A stretch of DNA of 64,000 nt from Benincasa hispida (Eukaryota; Streptophyta; Magnoliopsida; Cucurbitales; Cucurbitaceae). The first letter of the stretch is position 1, and every line of letters begins with the position of its first letter. Below are positions 11,952 through 23,162 of this stretch, one piece after another. Where the stretch lies: assembly GCF_009727055.1 (NCBI RefSeq), contig NC_052351.1:10965203-11029202 (forward strand). Reading direction: 5' to 3'. The notes beneath the pieces are model-generated. The model saw nothing but the letters and a program-made list of their open reading frames with translations. It made no database searches and was not told the DNA's origin. Position numbers and translations under genes: made by a program.

Positions 11952-13090
11952 TGAAGGAACTTTTATTCAAGAGTACCTACGAGTGGAAGCGAATCTTTCC
12001 AATTCATTGGGAACGAATTATCACATATACATTCAAACATACTAATATGCATTCATAATGCTAAAGAGATCAAGAGATCATACCAGTTGAAGATTTCTTC
12101 TTCACAACGAGTCTAAAACCTAATCGTCTAGCTCGAACAATCACCACTCGAACAGAAGGAAACAAAGATGACACCAACACTCAGAGCCCTCAGTATTTAT
12201 GGAGTGAGAATCCAAAGTATGGGCTTTGTTCGCATTTGGTAGAGGGAAGAAGGAAGAGAGACTGTAATTACATCTTCCTCTTTAAGTATCACTGATCCCT
12301 CTAATGAACAATACAACATAGTCCTACTATGTGTGAACATCTCTCGAGCCATGAAAAGGTACGTGGTGCCACATCGTTCAAGCCCCGGGATCAGCCGTTA
12401 AGAGAGCAATCTATCTACTTATCTCTGCTTTGGGGAAGGAGTGAACTCCATCTTATGAAGCTGAGTTCCCAGTTCCCAAATCAGACGAATCCCCAAACTG
12501 GTAGGTTTGAGTCGGCGTTCTGGCCACTCACACCCATGCAAATCAAAGAACCACCCTCAATGGTAGGATTTCCAACTCACTTAAGATTGAGGTCATGTAC
12601 CTATGGTCATCATAGTGAATTGAAGTCTTAGTCATGAGCGGAGTTATATGACAAGACATTAAACACTTTGAGTTAGGTCTTATACAAAACTCAATGTATG
12701 GACGCCCCCGCTCACATGTTCACTACACGAATGAATTAGGATCAGACCATCTGTGACAAGTCACAAAACATTTGTAACAATTTCATAAAGCAGGCTGCGT
12801 CCGTAGTGTTACCAGGATAAGGTTTCCCTCCTATATCCATATACTACAGACTATTTTTTGGTTGTCATTTAAGACATGATCCACTTGTATGTCACTACAT
12901 ACATGCTTAAGTTACATAAAGACAACCAGAGATACTAAGTTTTATTGGTTTGTGGTAAAATAAAAACCAATCTAAATGTGAAAGTCAAGAAGTGAAGTAA
13001 ATATCATATATTATTATACATCATAAATGTTCGAAATAAAGTTGTTTACAAAACTACAGGACAGAGGACTTTAGGATACAAACCCCAACA
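11952..13090 (-). repeat. Copia B 3' LTR, internally deleted
   Basis: It starts TGAAGGAACTTTTATTC on the plus strand, equivalent to the end of the LTR on the coding strand, and ends CAAACCCCAACA at 13090 (TGTTGGGG on the minus strand). Positions 11952-12265 align with 19173-19487 of the 5' LTR. At 12266 it jumps directly to the segment containing ACATCTTCCTCTTTAAGTATC. This skips the whole ACGATCG-rich and AT-rich middle that the 5' LTR still has. Confidence 0.85.
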
Positions 13091-13101
13091 ATCTCCCACT
13101 T
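13091..13101 (-). other. Copia B polypurine tract
   Basis: Minus strand AAGTGGGAGAT immediately precedes the TGTTGGGG start of the 3' LTR, the expected site of plus-strand cDNA priming. A second similar run, AAGTGGGAGATTTTTG, lies near 13180-13195 inside the element. Confidence 0.8.
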
Positions 13102-13239
13102 ATCCTAAAGCGAAGTGGGAGTAACAAGTAAACAGGTGCAAAAAAAAACTAGGGCAATAAAAAACCTAGTGCAACAAAAATCTCCCACTTGCCCTAGTCT
13201 AGCCGTGGTTAGTCCCGTAGACCCATGCTCCTGAAGGTG

Positions 13240-14880
13240 AAGTCTCAAACACTATAGCCGTGAGAGCCTTCGTAAATGGATCAACAACGTTTTGCTCCGA
13301 GGTGATCTTCGTGATGATCACGTTTTATCGATGCACTATCTCGCGGATCAGATGATACTTCCGCTCTATGTGTTTACCGCGGCTATGACTCATGAGATCC
13401 TTGGAGTTCGCCACAACACCACTATTGTCACAATAAAAGGCGAAGGGCCTAGACATATTTGGAACAGCTTCCAACTCTGTCAAGAACTTTATGAGCCAAA
13501 CGGCCTCTTTAGCAGCTTCACAAGCCGTTACGTACTCGGCCTCCATTGTGGAGTTGGCGATGAACCCCTACTTAGTGCTCCGCCACACTACAGCTCCTCC
13601 ATTAGGAGTAAATATTGACCTTGAAGTGAACTTTCGATAGTTTTTATCAGTCTGAAAGTCAGAATCCATGTATCCAGTAAGGATCAATTCTTTAGATCCA
13701 TACACGAGCATGTAGTCCCCCGTTCTTTGAAGATACTTGAGGATGTTCTTAATTGCGGTCTAGTGACCCTGACCTGGATTGGATTGATACCTTTTGACTA
13801 TTCCCACAACATAGTAGATGTCTGGCCTAGTGTAGAGCATCACATACATTAAACTACCAACGACATATACATATGGGACCCATTTCATGTCCTCAACCTC
13901 TTGAGGCGTCTTAGGACACATGTCCTTAGACAAAGTGACTCTAAGCTTGAATGGTAATAGACCCTTTTTGGAATTCTGCATCGAGTACTTGAGCAAGATT
14001 TTGTCAATATACAATGCCTGAGACAGCGCTAGCGCTTTGTTCTTACGATCCCAAAAGATCTGTATACCAGAACAAACTGAGGCTCTCCCAAATCTTTCAT
14101 TTGGAATTGAGTCGCTAGCCAGTTCTTAAATGCAGTCAGTAGACCTATATCATTCCCAATGAGTAGTATATCGTCTACATACAATACTAAGAAAGCTACT
14201 AAACTATTGACTATTTTCTTGTAAACATAAGGTTCATCATCGTTTTGGTCAAAGCCATACGATTTGATCGCAACATCAAACCAAATATTCCAAGATCGAG
14301 ATGCCTGCTTCAGCCGATATATGGATCGATTCAGTTTGCAAACTTTTTGCTCTTGATCTTGGGCAATGAATCCTTTGGGTTGCACCATGTAAATGGTCTC
14401 CTCAAAATTTCCATTCAGAAAAGTCGTCTTGACATCCATTTGCCAAATCTCATAATTATAATAAGCTGCAATAGACAGGAGGATGCAGATCGACTTTAAC
14501 ATGGCAACAGGCGAGAAAGTCTCCTCATAGTCGACTCCTTCCACCTGGGTATAACCCTATGCCACAAGTCGAGCCTTGAAGGTTTGCACCTTCCGATCAG
14601 TACCCCATTTGCGCTTGTAGATCCATTTATAACCTATAGGTCTTACCCCATGAGGCTAATCTACAAGATCCCATACGAAGTTGAAGTATATTGACTCCAT
14701 CTGAGATTCATAGCTTTAATCCATTCATCCCTGTTAACATCCTCCATTTCCTTTTTATAGGACAACGGATCTCAACGTCGCCATCTGTCACTATAGCTAG
14801 GATTTTCGTGAAACCCAGATAGTGATCAGGCGAGTTCGTAACCCTTCCACTACGTTGAGGTTCCCTTAACTCTTGAGGTG
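13240..14880 (-). pseudogene. Copia B reverse transcriptase and RNase H
   Basis: RT is on the right (14544-14029): [23 protein letters not shown] start, EIWQMDVKTTFLNGN, LKQASRSWN and the catalytic LYVDDILLIGND. The tether follows (14014-13760; YVVGSLMYVMLYTRPDIYYV), then RNase H (13546-13325) with MEAEYVTACEAAKEAVWL, a YCDNSG acidic site and KHIERKYHLIRE. The upstream finger region (KWIYKRKW-like) extends to about 14640 with stops. The polymerase active site is intact, but frameshifts near 14030 and 13750 separate the segments. It would copy element RNA into DNA in cytoplasmic virus-like particles. Confidence 0.9.
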
Positions 14881-15119
14881 GAACCGACCTATCAGATGAA
14901 TTATCATCGACAACTCTAATTGATGAAGCAGGTCATTCAACAACTCTTGTTGAAGTTTCAGTAGTTTCTTTGGAAAGCTCACTTAACATGACTTTACTAC
15001 GTGGACTGTGCTCTCTGATATGATCCTCCTCTAGGAATGTAGTGTTCGTGGTTTTCGGACTGATCATAAAAGTAACCTCCTCGTGTATATTTGTGGTAGC
15101 CTACAAAAAGGCACAAGCT

Positions 15120-16270
15120 CGATCGTGATTCCAACTTTTTGGGATTTACTTCAAGCACATATGCTGGGAAACCCTATAAGCAGAAGTGACGTAAACTAGC
15201 TTTATGCTCTTTACTTCAAGCACATATGCTGGGAAACCCCATAAGCGGAAGTGACGTAAACTAGCTTTACGCTCTTTCCACAACTCCAGAGGCGTTCTTC
15301 CAACACTCTCAGAAGGAACACAGTTGAGAATGTATATCACAGTCTCCACTGCGAAAGCCCAAAACGAGTCCGATAAGGAAGCGTAACTCATCATCGAACG
15401 AACCATGTCCAACAAGGTTATGTTTTTCCTTTCTACTACACCATTTTACTGAGGTGTACTTGGTGCCGAGAGTTGGGAAACGATTCCGTGTTCTAATAAA
15501 TAGTTCTAGAACTCAGAATCCAAAAACTCTCCATCTCAATCTGATCGAAGTTTTTTTTATTCGTCTGTCCAAAGCATTCTCAACTTCGGCCTTAAATAAT
15601 TTGAACTTTCAAAAGATTAAGACTTTTGGTTCATCAGATAGACATACCCATATCTTGAGTAATCATCAGTAAAACTGATAAAGTACTCATAGCCTCCTCG
15701 AGCTTGCATATTCATAGGACCACCAAGGTCAGAATGTACTAATTCAAGAGGCTCTTTGGCTCAATAACCTTTTTCAGTAAAAGGTCTTTTAGTCATCTTA
15801 TCTTCAAGGCAAGATTTGCACATTGGTAAAGAATTTTCCTTTAACTCACTTAGAAGGCCATTCTTCACCAATGTCTCAATCCTATTGAGATCGATGTGCC
15901 CTAATCGAAGGTGCCAAATTTGGGCATTTTCTTTTGAAGAAACTCGTTGGCATTTAGATTGAGTTACAATAGATTTAAACATCTCTATATTATGGAGGAA
16001 ACTTAAGACTAACGGTCTTAGCACATACAAGTTATTTTCCAGTTTAGCTGTACAAATTTCAATACCATCCTTATGAATAAACGCTTTATTTAATTTAAAA
16101 GAAAAAGTGTAATTGTATTGTAACAAACACTTTATAGAAATAAGGTTCCTTTTTAGTTCAAGAACTACAAAGACATATTTTAATATAAGAAACCTATTTT
16201 GTAAAGTTAACTGGATGCCCCTCACTGCCACAGTTGAGACGATGTTTCCGATGCCTACTCGCAACGTCAT
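15120..16270 (-). pseudogene. Copia B integrase with pre-integrase domain
   Basis: The pre-integrase zinc domain (16270-15761) shows IWHLRLGHIDLNRIE and CKSCLEDKMTK, that is the H-H-C-C set. The core follows with HSDLGGP, YFISFTDDYSRYGY, an LRSD site and NGVVERKN, so all three catalytic acidic residues of the DDE triad can still be read, although in different frames and across several stops (near 15600, 15550 and 15450). The C-terminal part (15415-15146) has LLDMVRSMMSYA. A 65-bp tandem duplication (15146-15275) ends it. The product would insert the cDNA into the host genome. Confidence 0.87.
15146..15275. repeat. 65-bp tandem duplication in Copia B integrase
   Basis: Two adjacent copies (15146-15210 and 15211-15275) start TTACTTCAAGCACATATGCT and differ at about three positions. 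The length is not divisible by three, so the duplication shifts the frame. Confidence 0.94.
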
Positions 16271-16291
16271 CTCACTAGCCTCCAGCTGTCG

Positions 16292-17233
16292 TTAGGATCT
16301 AATCCCTTGAAAAGAAGAGCATACATGATTAGTAGCACCTGAATCTACTATCCAAGCAGAATCATCATTCTCCACTAAACAAGTTTCTAATAAAAGTAAA
16401 TCATATTTACCTTTATTTGCCTTGGCTGCCTTCTTTTTCTTCAGATAACGAGGACAATTCCTCTTCCAATGTTCGTCCTGGTTATAATGGAAATATTTTC
16501 CTTTTTCAACCGACGGTGGATGCTTCTTCTGGGCGACAGGTGGCGGGTGAGCAGGCGCATTACCTTTTCCTTTACCACTCATCTTCTTCTTCCCCTTTCC
16601 AGAGTGAGAAGTTCAAGGTGAAGACTATGTTCCTAAGGTCGAACCTCGATAGAACCTTTTAGAGGACGAGACAATATTTGTTTCGCCTCCCTTGTTCTCC
16701 TTACTTTTCAGCAAGGATTGGTAAGTCTGCAACTCGTTGAGGAGAGTGGTAAGGGAGTAGTCCACTTTGTTAAGGATTGCATTTCTAACAAAGTGGAGGA
16801 AGCTCTCTGGCAATGAATGCATGATAATGCTAACCTGACTGCCCTCATCGATTTTAGACCCATTCATCTCCGCCACATTAAAGTGGACCATCATATTCAA
16901 CACTTGTTTACGAACTGAGGTGCCTTCCTCCATTTTGGAGCTGAAGATAAATTTCAGAGCCTCATGCTTGAGCTGTCCAGACGGCTGTCTGAACATTCCC
17001 CGCAGGGATTCCATGATCTTTGGCCAGGATATAGGCTCGGGCCTTCTCCGTTTGCCCGTCCCAACACTCGTAGTCGCCGAACATTTGAGTAGCGTCCTAA
17101 GGTGGAATTCCTCCGTAAGGAAAAACTTCAGATCTTCGATGATGAGTATCGTCGTGAGCATATGTTTCCAACTTGAATAGTTTTGGCAATTCAGTTTTTC
17201 AGCGCTAAGTAAAATGATAGTGGCTGTAGCCAT
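16292..17233 (-). pseudogene. Copia B gag and protease
   Basis: Gag starts at ATG 17233-17231 (MATATIILLSAEKL) and carries the capsid-type core with LKHEALKFIFSSKM, LNMMVHFNVAEMNG and LPESFLHF. The segment around GKRRRPEPISW does not resemble the family and is probably a local frameshift or deletion. The nucleocapsid knuckle (16582-16292) reads YFHYNQDEHWKRNC, so the first two zinc-binding cysteines are tyrosines. The protease site DSGATNHVCSS is intact next to it. Gag would form the particle and the protease would process the polyprotein. A stop and frameshift separate gag from the knuckle. Confidence 0.88.
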
Positions 17234-19158
17234 TAAAAACTGTTGCTGAAAAAATGAATAACCTTTTATAAGACTTTGTAAAAACCACATTTTTTAACCA
17301 ATTAGTTTTAGCAAAATAGATTCCAAGTACGCTAGGTGAAAATACTTCTATTTGCAATGATGCCCCAGCGAGGCAGGATAAACATCACCAATGGGTTGAT
17401 CAGATATCCCTTCACTAGGATAAGAAATTCTCAACCATTAGGCAGAACTAATTTTTGGATCTAAACCTAATAGCCACTATTTGTTCGGCCAGAACAGTTA
17501 ACCCTTAATAATCCAACGTAAGTGTAACCCCTCGTTTTCGACCCAGAGTCTCGCCCTAATGCGCCCACCGTAGGGATAAAAGCAGATTAAGACAAGAGAC
17601 TAAGTAACCTTATCCTCTTACAGCAGGTCAAATAAAGAAATGCGCAAAACATCCATCCTATAGGGGGACACACCTACGGTTCCACGAGGTGATGCGTACA
17701 AACTTCATTCAATCCAACGAGAGAGACCGAGGGATATGTTGTCGCACTTCCCACTTCCAGTTACTATGAACACTCTCTAATCCACTTTGATATTAACCTA
17801 ACCAAACACCATTTGTTAGGAGGACACATCAAAGGTGCCTCGAGGCCGAGGGGAGATCTCACGGTGTGGACTATGAGGGAGAAACGCGAGAGGTGAATTT
17901 ATTAAGTTTGTTAAAAAACAACTTTTGTCTTTGAAATAAAAGAAACAAATCCAAGTAGTCATATTAAACTTTTTTAATGGGCTGGCCTTAACTCGCATGC
18001 ATGCATCAAATTTATCCATATCACCTTTTCAGGTAGGTTCCTAGGTAGGGGTGTTCCGTTCCCATCACCTCAAATATTCCAGCCTAGACAGAACCCGCCT
18101 TAGACAAAAGGTCTATTATTGATAGATTTACTACATATTAATCTTTTACTAATTATTTTAGTTCTAATTTCATTTTATAACCATTTATAAAATAAACAAT
18201 TAAAACACTCATGCCACATAACGAAGTATTTATAACGCCTATAAATATTACAATAAATAAATAAAGCATACATAAATATAACCCTTATATTACATAATGT
18301 ATGAGCATGCACTTATGTAAATTAAATCATGCTTAACTAAATCATAACACTTATAAAAAAGAGAATATGCATGACCTAAGGTGGGATTTATCTATATGTG
18401 CATATCATATGACATGAAAAAATATACATCACATGTATAAAACCATGGATTAATGGATCAAGATGAACGAAAACAAAACTGGAATGAGAAAACAATCTAT
18501 TTACGTAATTCAGCTGAGCAAACCGGTTCACAAACGAACTGGGTCTTGAACCATCGGGCAAAGCTCCCATTGTTTAGTAAACACCTCCTGGTAAATGATC
18601 ATGTAGTGCACATTAGATGATAGCATAAATAGTCACATAGACAACAATGAGGCCGTGAAGCCGATCGTCTAGACGATCGCTTAGCACATGTAAGGTAAAC
18701 GATTTACCATCCAATTACTCCGCGATCGTATAGTCAGTAACTAAGCGATAAGGCTTACTAAGCTATACGATCGTCTTGTGTGCATGTGCGTTAAACGACA
18801 ACCTCATCGTCTACACAGTGATCGTCTACCTCATCGTCTACACAATACAACCAACACTTGATCGTCTTCTTCCACGAAGAACAACAACCTTTGCTCCGAA
18901 AATCATCACGAATGACTCAAGACTCAAACTAACTTTGAATTTACAAACTCGAAAGCAATTAATTATGGCAAAAAACGCAGGGGCCTTTACAATTAACTAA
19001 AGAATTCTACAAACCGAGGTTACAACCTAGGAATTTCCATTAATCCACACATCCAAAAATGAATTAACAATTAAAACAGAGAGTAGACATGTTGCACCCA
19101 CCATGAATGTAAATGCAATCCTTTTGCAGGAATGAAATTGTAATATCAGAATTCGAGT
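17234..19158 (-). other. Copia B untranslated leader
   Basis: Between the PBS and the gag start there is a leader of about 1.9 kb without coding potential. It has the same block order as the leaders of Copia C, D and E: a duplicated GGGGGACAC...CCACGAGG module near 17650-17900, a segment with AGGTAGGTTCCTAGGTAGGGGTG near 18030, an AT-rich part, and an ACGATCG-rich part at 18655-18875. Sharing across four elements suggests an ancestral structured 5' leader. Confidence 0.72.
18655..18875. repeat. ACGATCG motif cluster in Copia B leader
   Basis: Short palindromic words such as CGATCGTCTAGACGATCGC, CGCGATCGTATAG and TACGATCGTC recur here, separated by 10-40 bases. Comparable clusters lie in the 5' LTR (19525-19607, 24667-24860) and in Copia C and D. 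Confidence 0.8.
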
Positions 19159-19170
19159 GCTCTGATACCA
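19159..19170 (-). other. Copia B primer-binding site
   Basis: Minus strand TGGTATCAGAGC, complementary to the 3' end of initiator methionine tRNA, lies two bases from the end of the 5' LTR (CTTCA-AT-TGG). This is the standard minus-strand primer site of plant Ty1/copia elements and fixes the element's orientation. Confidence 0.93.
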
Positions 19171-19172
19171 AT

Positions 19173-19607
19173 TGAAGGAACTCTTATTCAAGAGTACCTA
19201 CGAGCGGAAGTGGATCTTTCCAATTTATTGTGACAGATTTACCACATATACATTCAAACATACTAATATGCATTCATAATGCTAAAAAGATCAAGAGATC
19301 ATACCAGTTGAAGATTTCTTCTTCACAGCGAGTCTAAAACCCAACTGTCTACCTCGAACAATCACCATTTGAACAGAAGGAAACAGAGATGACACCACCA
19401 CTTAGAGCCCTCAGTATTCTTGGAGTGAGAATCCAGAGTGTGAGCTTTGTTCGAATTTGGTAGAGGGAAGGAGGAAAAGAGACCGTACACAATGATCAAG
19501 CAAGTGGGAGATGAGGTAGTCTATCACATAGACAAGATGGTTGATCGTTTAGGTGAAGTATACGATCGTGTAGGAAAAAATAAGCGATCGTGTAGGAAAA
19601 AGGTGAG
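19173..19607 (-). repeat. Copia B 5' LTR, inner part
   Basis: Begins TGAAGGAACTCTTATTC and aligns to the 3' LTR for about 315 bases. It then enters the ACGATCG-rich segment and is cut at 19607 by a nested insertion. It resumes at 24672 after the second copy of the GTGAG target duplication. Confidence 0.88.
19603..19607. repeat. Target-site duplication, left copy (GTGAG)
   Basis: GTGAG directly precedes the TGATGACA terminus and is repeated at 24667-24671 directly after TCATCA. The Copia LTR reads continuously across the pair once one copy is removed. Confidence 0.85.
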
Positions 19608-21020
19608 TGATGACAGGCATAAATGCATGTCATTATAGGGCTTTTATTTAGAATTATGAGGGCTGTTAAGTAGAAGATACGACGATTATGTTAAGAATTC
19701 ATGAGTAAACGAGTTTGCATTGATTGGTATTAAGAATCTCGACTAACCCACTTTTATACGTTATTATGCATTCAATTGTTTATTTTTGTAGCAAACGCAG
19801 GAATCGATTGCATGCGGTGAATCTCGCCATTGCAGAGGTGCTGCATACGCGATCGCATACGCTCGACTCATGGATGTTGCAACCATTAACCGCAAGCTCC
19901 TATCGCATAGAGGTTGCGGCTGCAGAGTATAACCATAATAAAGGGATGACCGCAAGGGTGGTAGAATACGATGATACTTCGGAAACCAAGCATGAACGTA
20001 TATCTCGGAAGTATCAAAAGGTGATGTTGACATTTCACCTACCACGCCGTTAGCAGCAGAGATTCAGAGCAGGTCCATCACACCATTAGCAGCAGAATTT
20101 CAGAGAAAGACCATTAATGCTGTCGTCCATCAAGCTCTATAAATAGAAGCCTTAGGGCCGAAATTCAAATTATCCAAGGTCACCTGCCTGAAGGGTTTCC
20201 GAGCTTTTGCCTTAGAGCAGATCCTTGGGATCCAGATGAAAGCGTGAGAAGATAGTCTTGAGAGTTCTTCATCCCTTCTACCATTCTGAGTGATGATCGG
20301 AGCCTTCGCCAGAGTTAGAGCTCGAGAGAGTCTACTCCACCGCCCATCCATGGCACCACCGGCAGCCTTGACACACATCTGATGGAAGCAAGACATTGCT
20401 TCCATCTGGCCCTCCATTTCTCTTCTATCTTTGTATTATATTACATTGTGGCTTAAGAGATCAATACATTTTATGATCAATGCATTTCTGTATTTTCCTT
20501 CGATTCCATCTCCATCTTCATTTACTTAGCATCCTCTACTTTCATTGCATCCCTAAGTAAGACTGCTAGAGTATCACATACTTAATCATGTGACATAGAT
20601 ATATGAAGCATGTAGCAAACCACCGAGAGGTGTGCGTTACGCGAGTGTTGTGAGAAAATCCTATTTGCTTAGTGTGAAGCTGTAGCAACACTTGTCTATA
20701 AGGGATCGCAATGCTTGTCTATGAGTAGAATCAGCAGCAACCAACTGCCCGGGAGGGTAAGTAGTTGATCGCATTAAGCAATGTAAGCGAGTGTTCACTA
20801 GAGATAGGAATAATCTTACGTCAACCATGTTTTCTGTGGTTACCTTGTCTTATGAGCGCTTCATTCATCATTTAGGCATTCTTGGGAGAATAGTCTAAAA
20901 ACCAAATCTAGATTCGGGAGAGCAGATTGGATCGCATAAGTAAGAATGGGGACTTAGGAATAAGCTTCGTTTGCTACTACGGAATAAGCTCCATTTGCTA
21001 CTATATAATGTATGCACCCT
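19608..21020 (+). repeat. Gypsy-like LTR copy, plus orientation
   Basis: Starts TGATGACAGGCATAAATGC. A quasi-palindromic terminus (GCATAAATGCATGTCAT) is followed by conserved blocks shared with the inverted copy. The segment contains CTATAAATAG at 20137, a possible LTR promoter TATA box, followed by pyrimidine-rich sequence. Confidence 0.75.
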
Positions 21021-21728
21021 TTAAGTAGGATATGGTGGTATGCGGTCATCTTGCTTATGTGTGAGAGCACGTGAGCGGGAATTAATGATGGAAAATTAAG
21101 AAGTTACTCGACAACAAAAATCTCGTGGACGTGGTATGCAATGCATGTTCTTAAGATATGCGTTGATAGTCATGCGTTGGACTGGTAATGCATTAATGAA
21201 TGTATGCGATAACCATGCATCCTACCACAAGTTTTCTTGCGTTCACGCCAAGTATAACGCGAACACAAGTTTCTCGGGTAATCTGAGGTCAAACATAGGG
21301 ACTTGTAGCTATATGTATGCGGTGATGTGCATGCGGCAGTTTAAATACAAAAATGGAGGGGATATTGCTAAGTTAATCTTACTCCTACTCCTATCTAACA
21401 GACAACGCAATAAGAATATGCATGAAAGGTAGAGATATGACAAACCTTGACATGAAATAAATGTGTGGGAAAATAGATAAAAAGCGGAGATGATTTCATT
21501 GCAACCCTTAAGAGTGACCGCAAGGACAACCTTAGTCAACGCAAACCCTGCAATCATGCTACACACACGTGAACCTAACTTTAGGACGTATGCGGTGTAT
21601 CTGCGATCTTGCCGAGAAGCCTATGCCTGCCTAGACGTCCATAACCAGCTCACTAGCTCTCACCGCATGAGCGTGGTTGCCGCATAACCCCTTATTCTAC
21701 TTCCTGAATGCATGCAAATCCAATATGT

Positions 21729-23162
21729 AGGGTGCATACGCTGTGTGAAGCAAACAGAGTTTATCTCTTAGATCCCCATTCTTGCCTATGCATTCCAATC
21801 TGTTCTCTCGAGTCTTAGATTTGGGTTTTAGACTACTCTCCCGAGTATGCCTAAATGATGAATGATGCACTCATAGGATAAGGTAACCGCATGAGCTTGG
21901 TTGACGCAAGATTATTCCTATCTCTAGTGAACAATGCATGCATTGCTTAGTGCGTCCAACCACTTACCCTCCCGGGCAGTTGATTATTGCTGACTTTACT
22001 CATAAACAAGCAATGCGTTAGCCTATAGAATGGCATTGCAGCAGCTTCACACTAAGCAAATAAGATTACTCACACACTCACACAATGCACACCTCTTGGT
22101 GGGTTGCTACATGCTTCATATCCCTAATCCACATGACTAAGTATGCGATACCCAAGCAATCCCACTATGTGTTGCGATGAAAGTAAATATGCTAAGTAAA
22201 GAAGATGGAGATGTAGTTGAAGGAACAGAGAAATGCATTGGAAACAAATTGTATTAATTCCTTAATCACAAAATATCATACAATACAATATAAGAAAGAA
22301 AGGAAAAGGAAATGACCGACTGGAAGCAAAGACTTGCTCCCAGCGGATATGCGTCAAGGCTACCGGTGGTGCCATGGATGGGTGGAGGAACTGACTCTCT
22401 CGAGATCTAGCTCTGGTCATCACTCGGAATGAAGGAAGGAGGTGAAGAACTCTCAAACTTCTTCTCACGCGTTTGTCTTGATCGCAAGGATCCGCCCTAG
22501 GCGAACCTCAGGCGAAAAACCTTGGATCCCTTGAATTTTTGCTCATCGACTTCTATTTATAGAGTTTGGGTCGCCGACAACATTAATTGGATTGCTTTAA
22601 GTCTGACGTTCGGCGCGTTAGCCCTTTTTGAACCTCTGCTACTAACGGCGTGGTAGGTAAAATGTCAGTATCAACTTTGGATTTTCTCGAGGTAGATGCG
22701 TTGATGCGTTCATTCCACCTACATTGCGTTGATCCCATTAGAATGCGTTGTCGCGTAGCCGCAATCATTCAATGAGCGCATTCGCTTAATAACGCAACTC
22801 TACATGATGACCGCAATCATTTGACGAGCGAAACTCCCATGCGATGGATGCATACGGCTGATTACCGTAACATCCATGCATTGATTGATGCGTTTCCTTT
22901 GCGATGGAGAGTTTCTCTACATGCGGTCGTCTATGTGGTGGTCTGTTTTTTGCGTTTTCATCCATTTCCTGCATTAGCTACAAAAATAGAACATTGAGCG
23001 CATAATTAATGCAAACTAACGGGTTAGCTGAGATTCAACATGCTGATCGACGCAAGCTCACTTTTTCGTGAATTCCTAACATGATTGCTTCATATTCTGC
23101 CTAACAACCTTCATAATTCTAAGTAAAAGGCCTAAGATGACATGCATTTCTGCATGTCATCA
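21729..23162 (-). repeat. Gypsy-like LTR copy, minus orientation
   Basis: Minus strand starts TGATGACATGCAGAAATGC at 23162 and runs leftward to about 21729. The matching candidate promoter (CTATAAATAG on the minus strand) is near 22555. The preceding TTTAGGGGTG fits a polypurine tract, so this copy looks like a 3' LTR of a minus-strand element. Confidence 0.75.

Noticed and set aside
18655..18875. ACGATCG clusters considered as replication-origin iterons
   Set aside because: They occur in several Copia elements at LTR and leader positions in nuclear DNA; element-borne motifs explain them better.
19724..20053. A 109-codon open frame in the nested element
   Set aside because: It overlaps LTR sequence repeated in inverted form at 22.6-23.0 kb, where the frame is not conserved.
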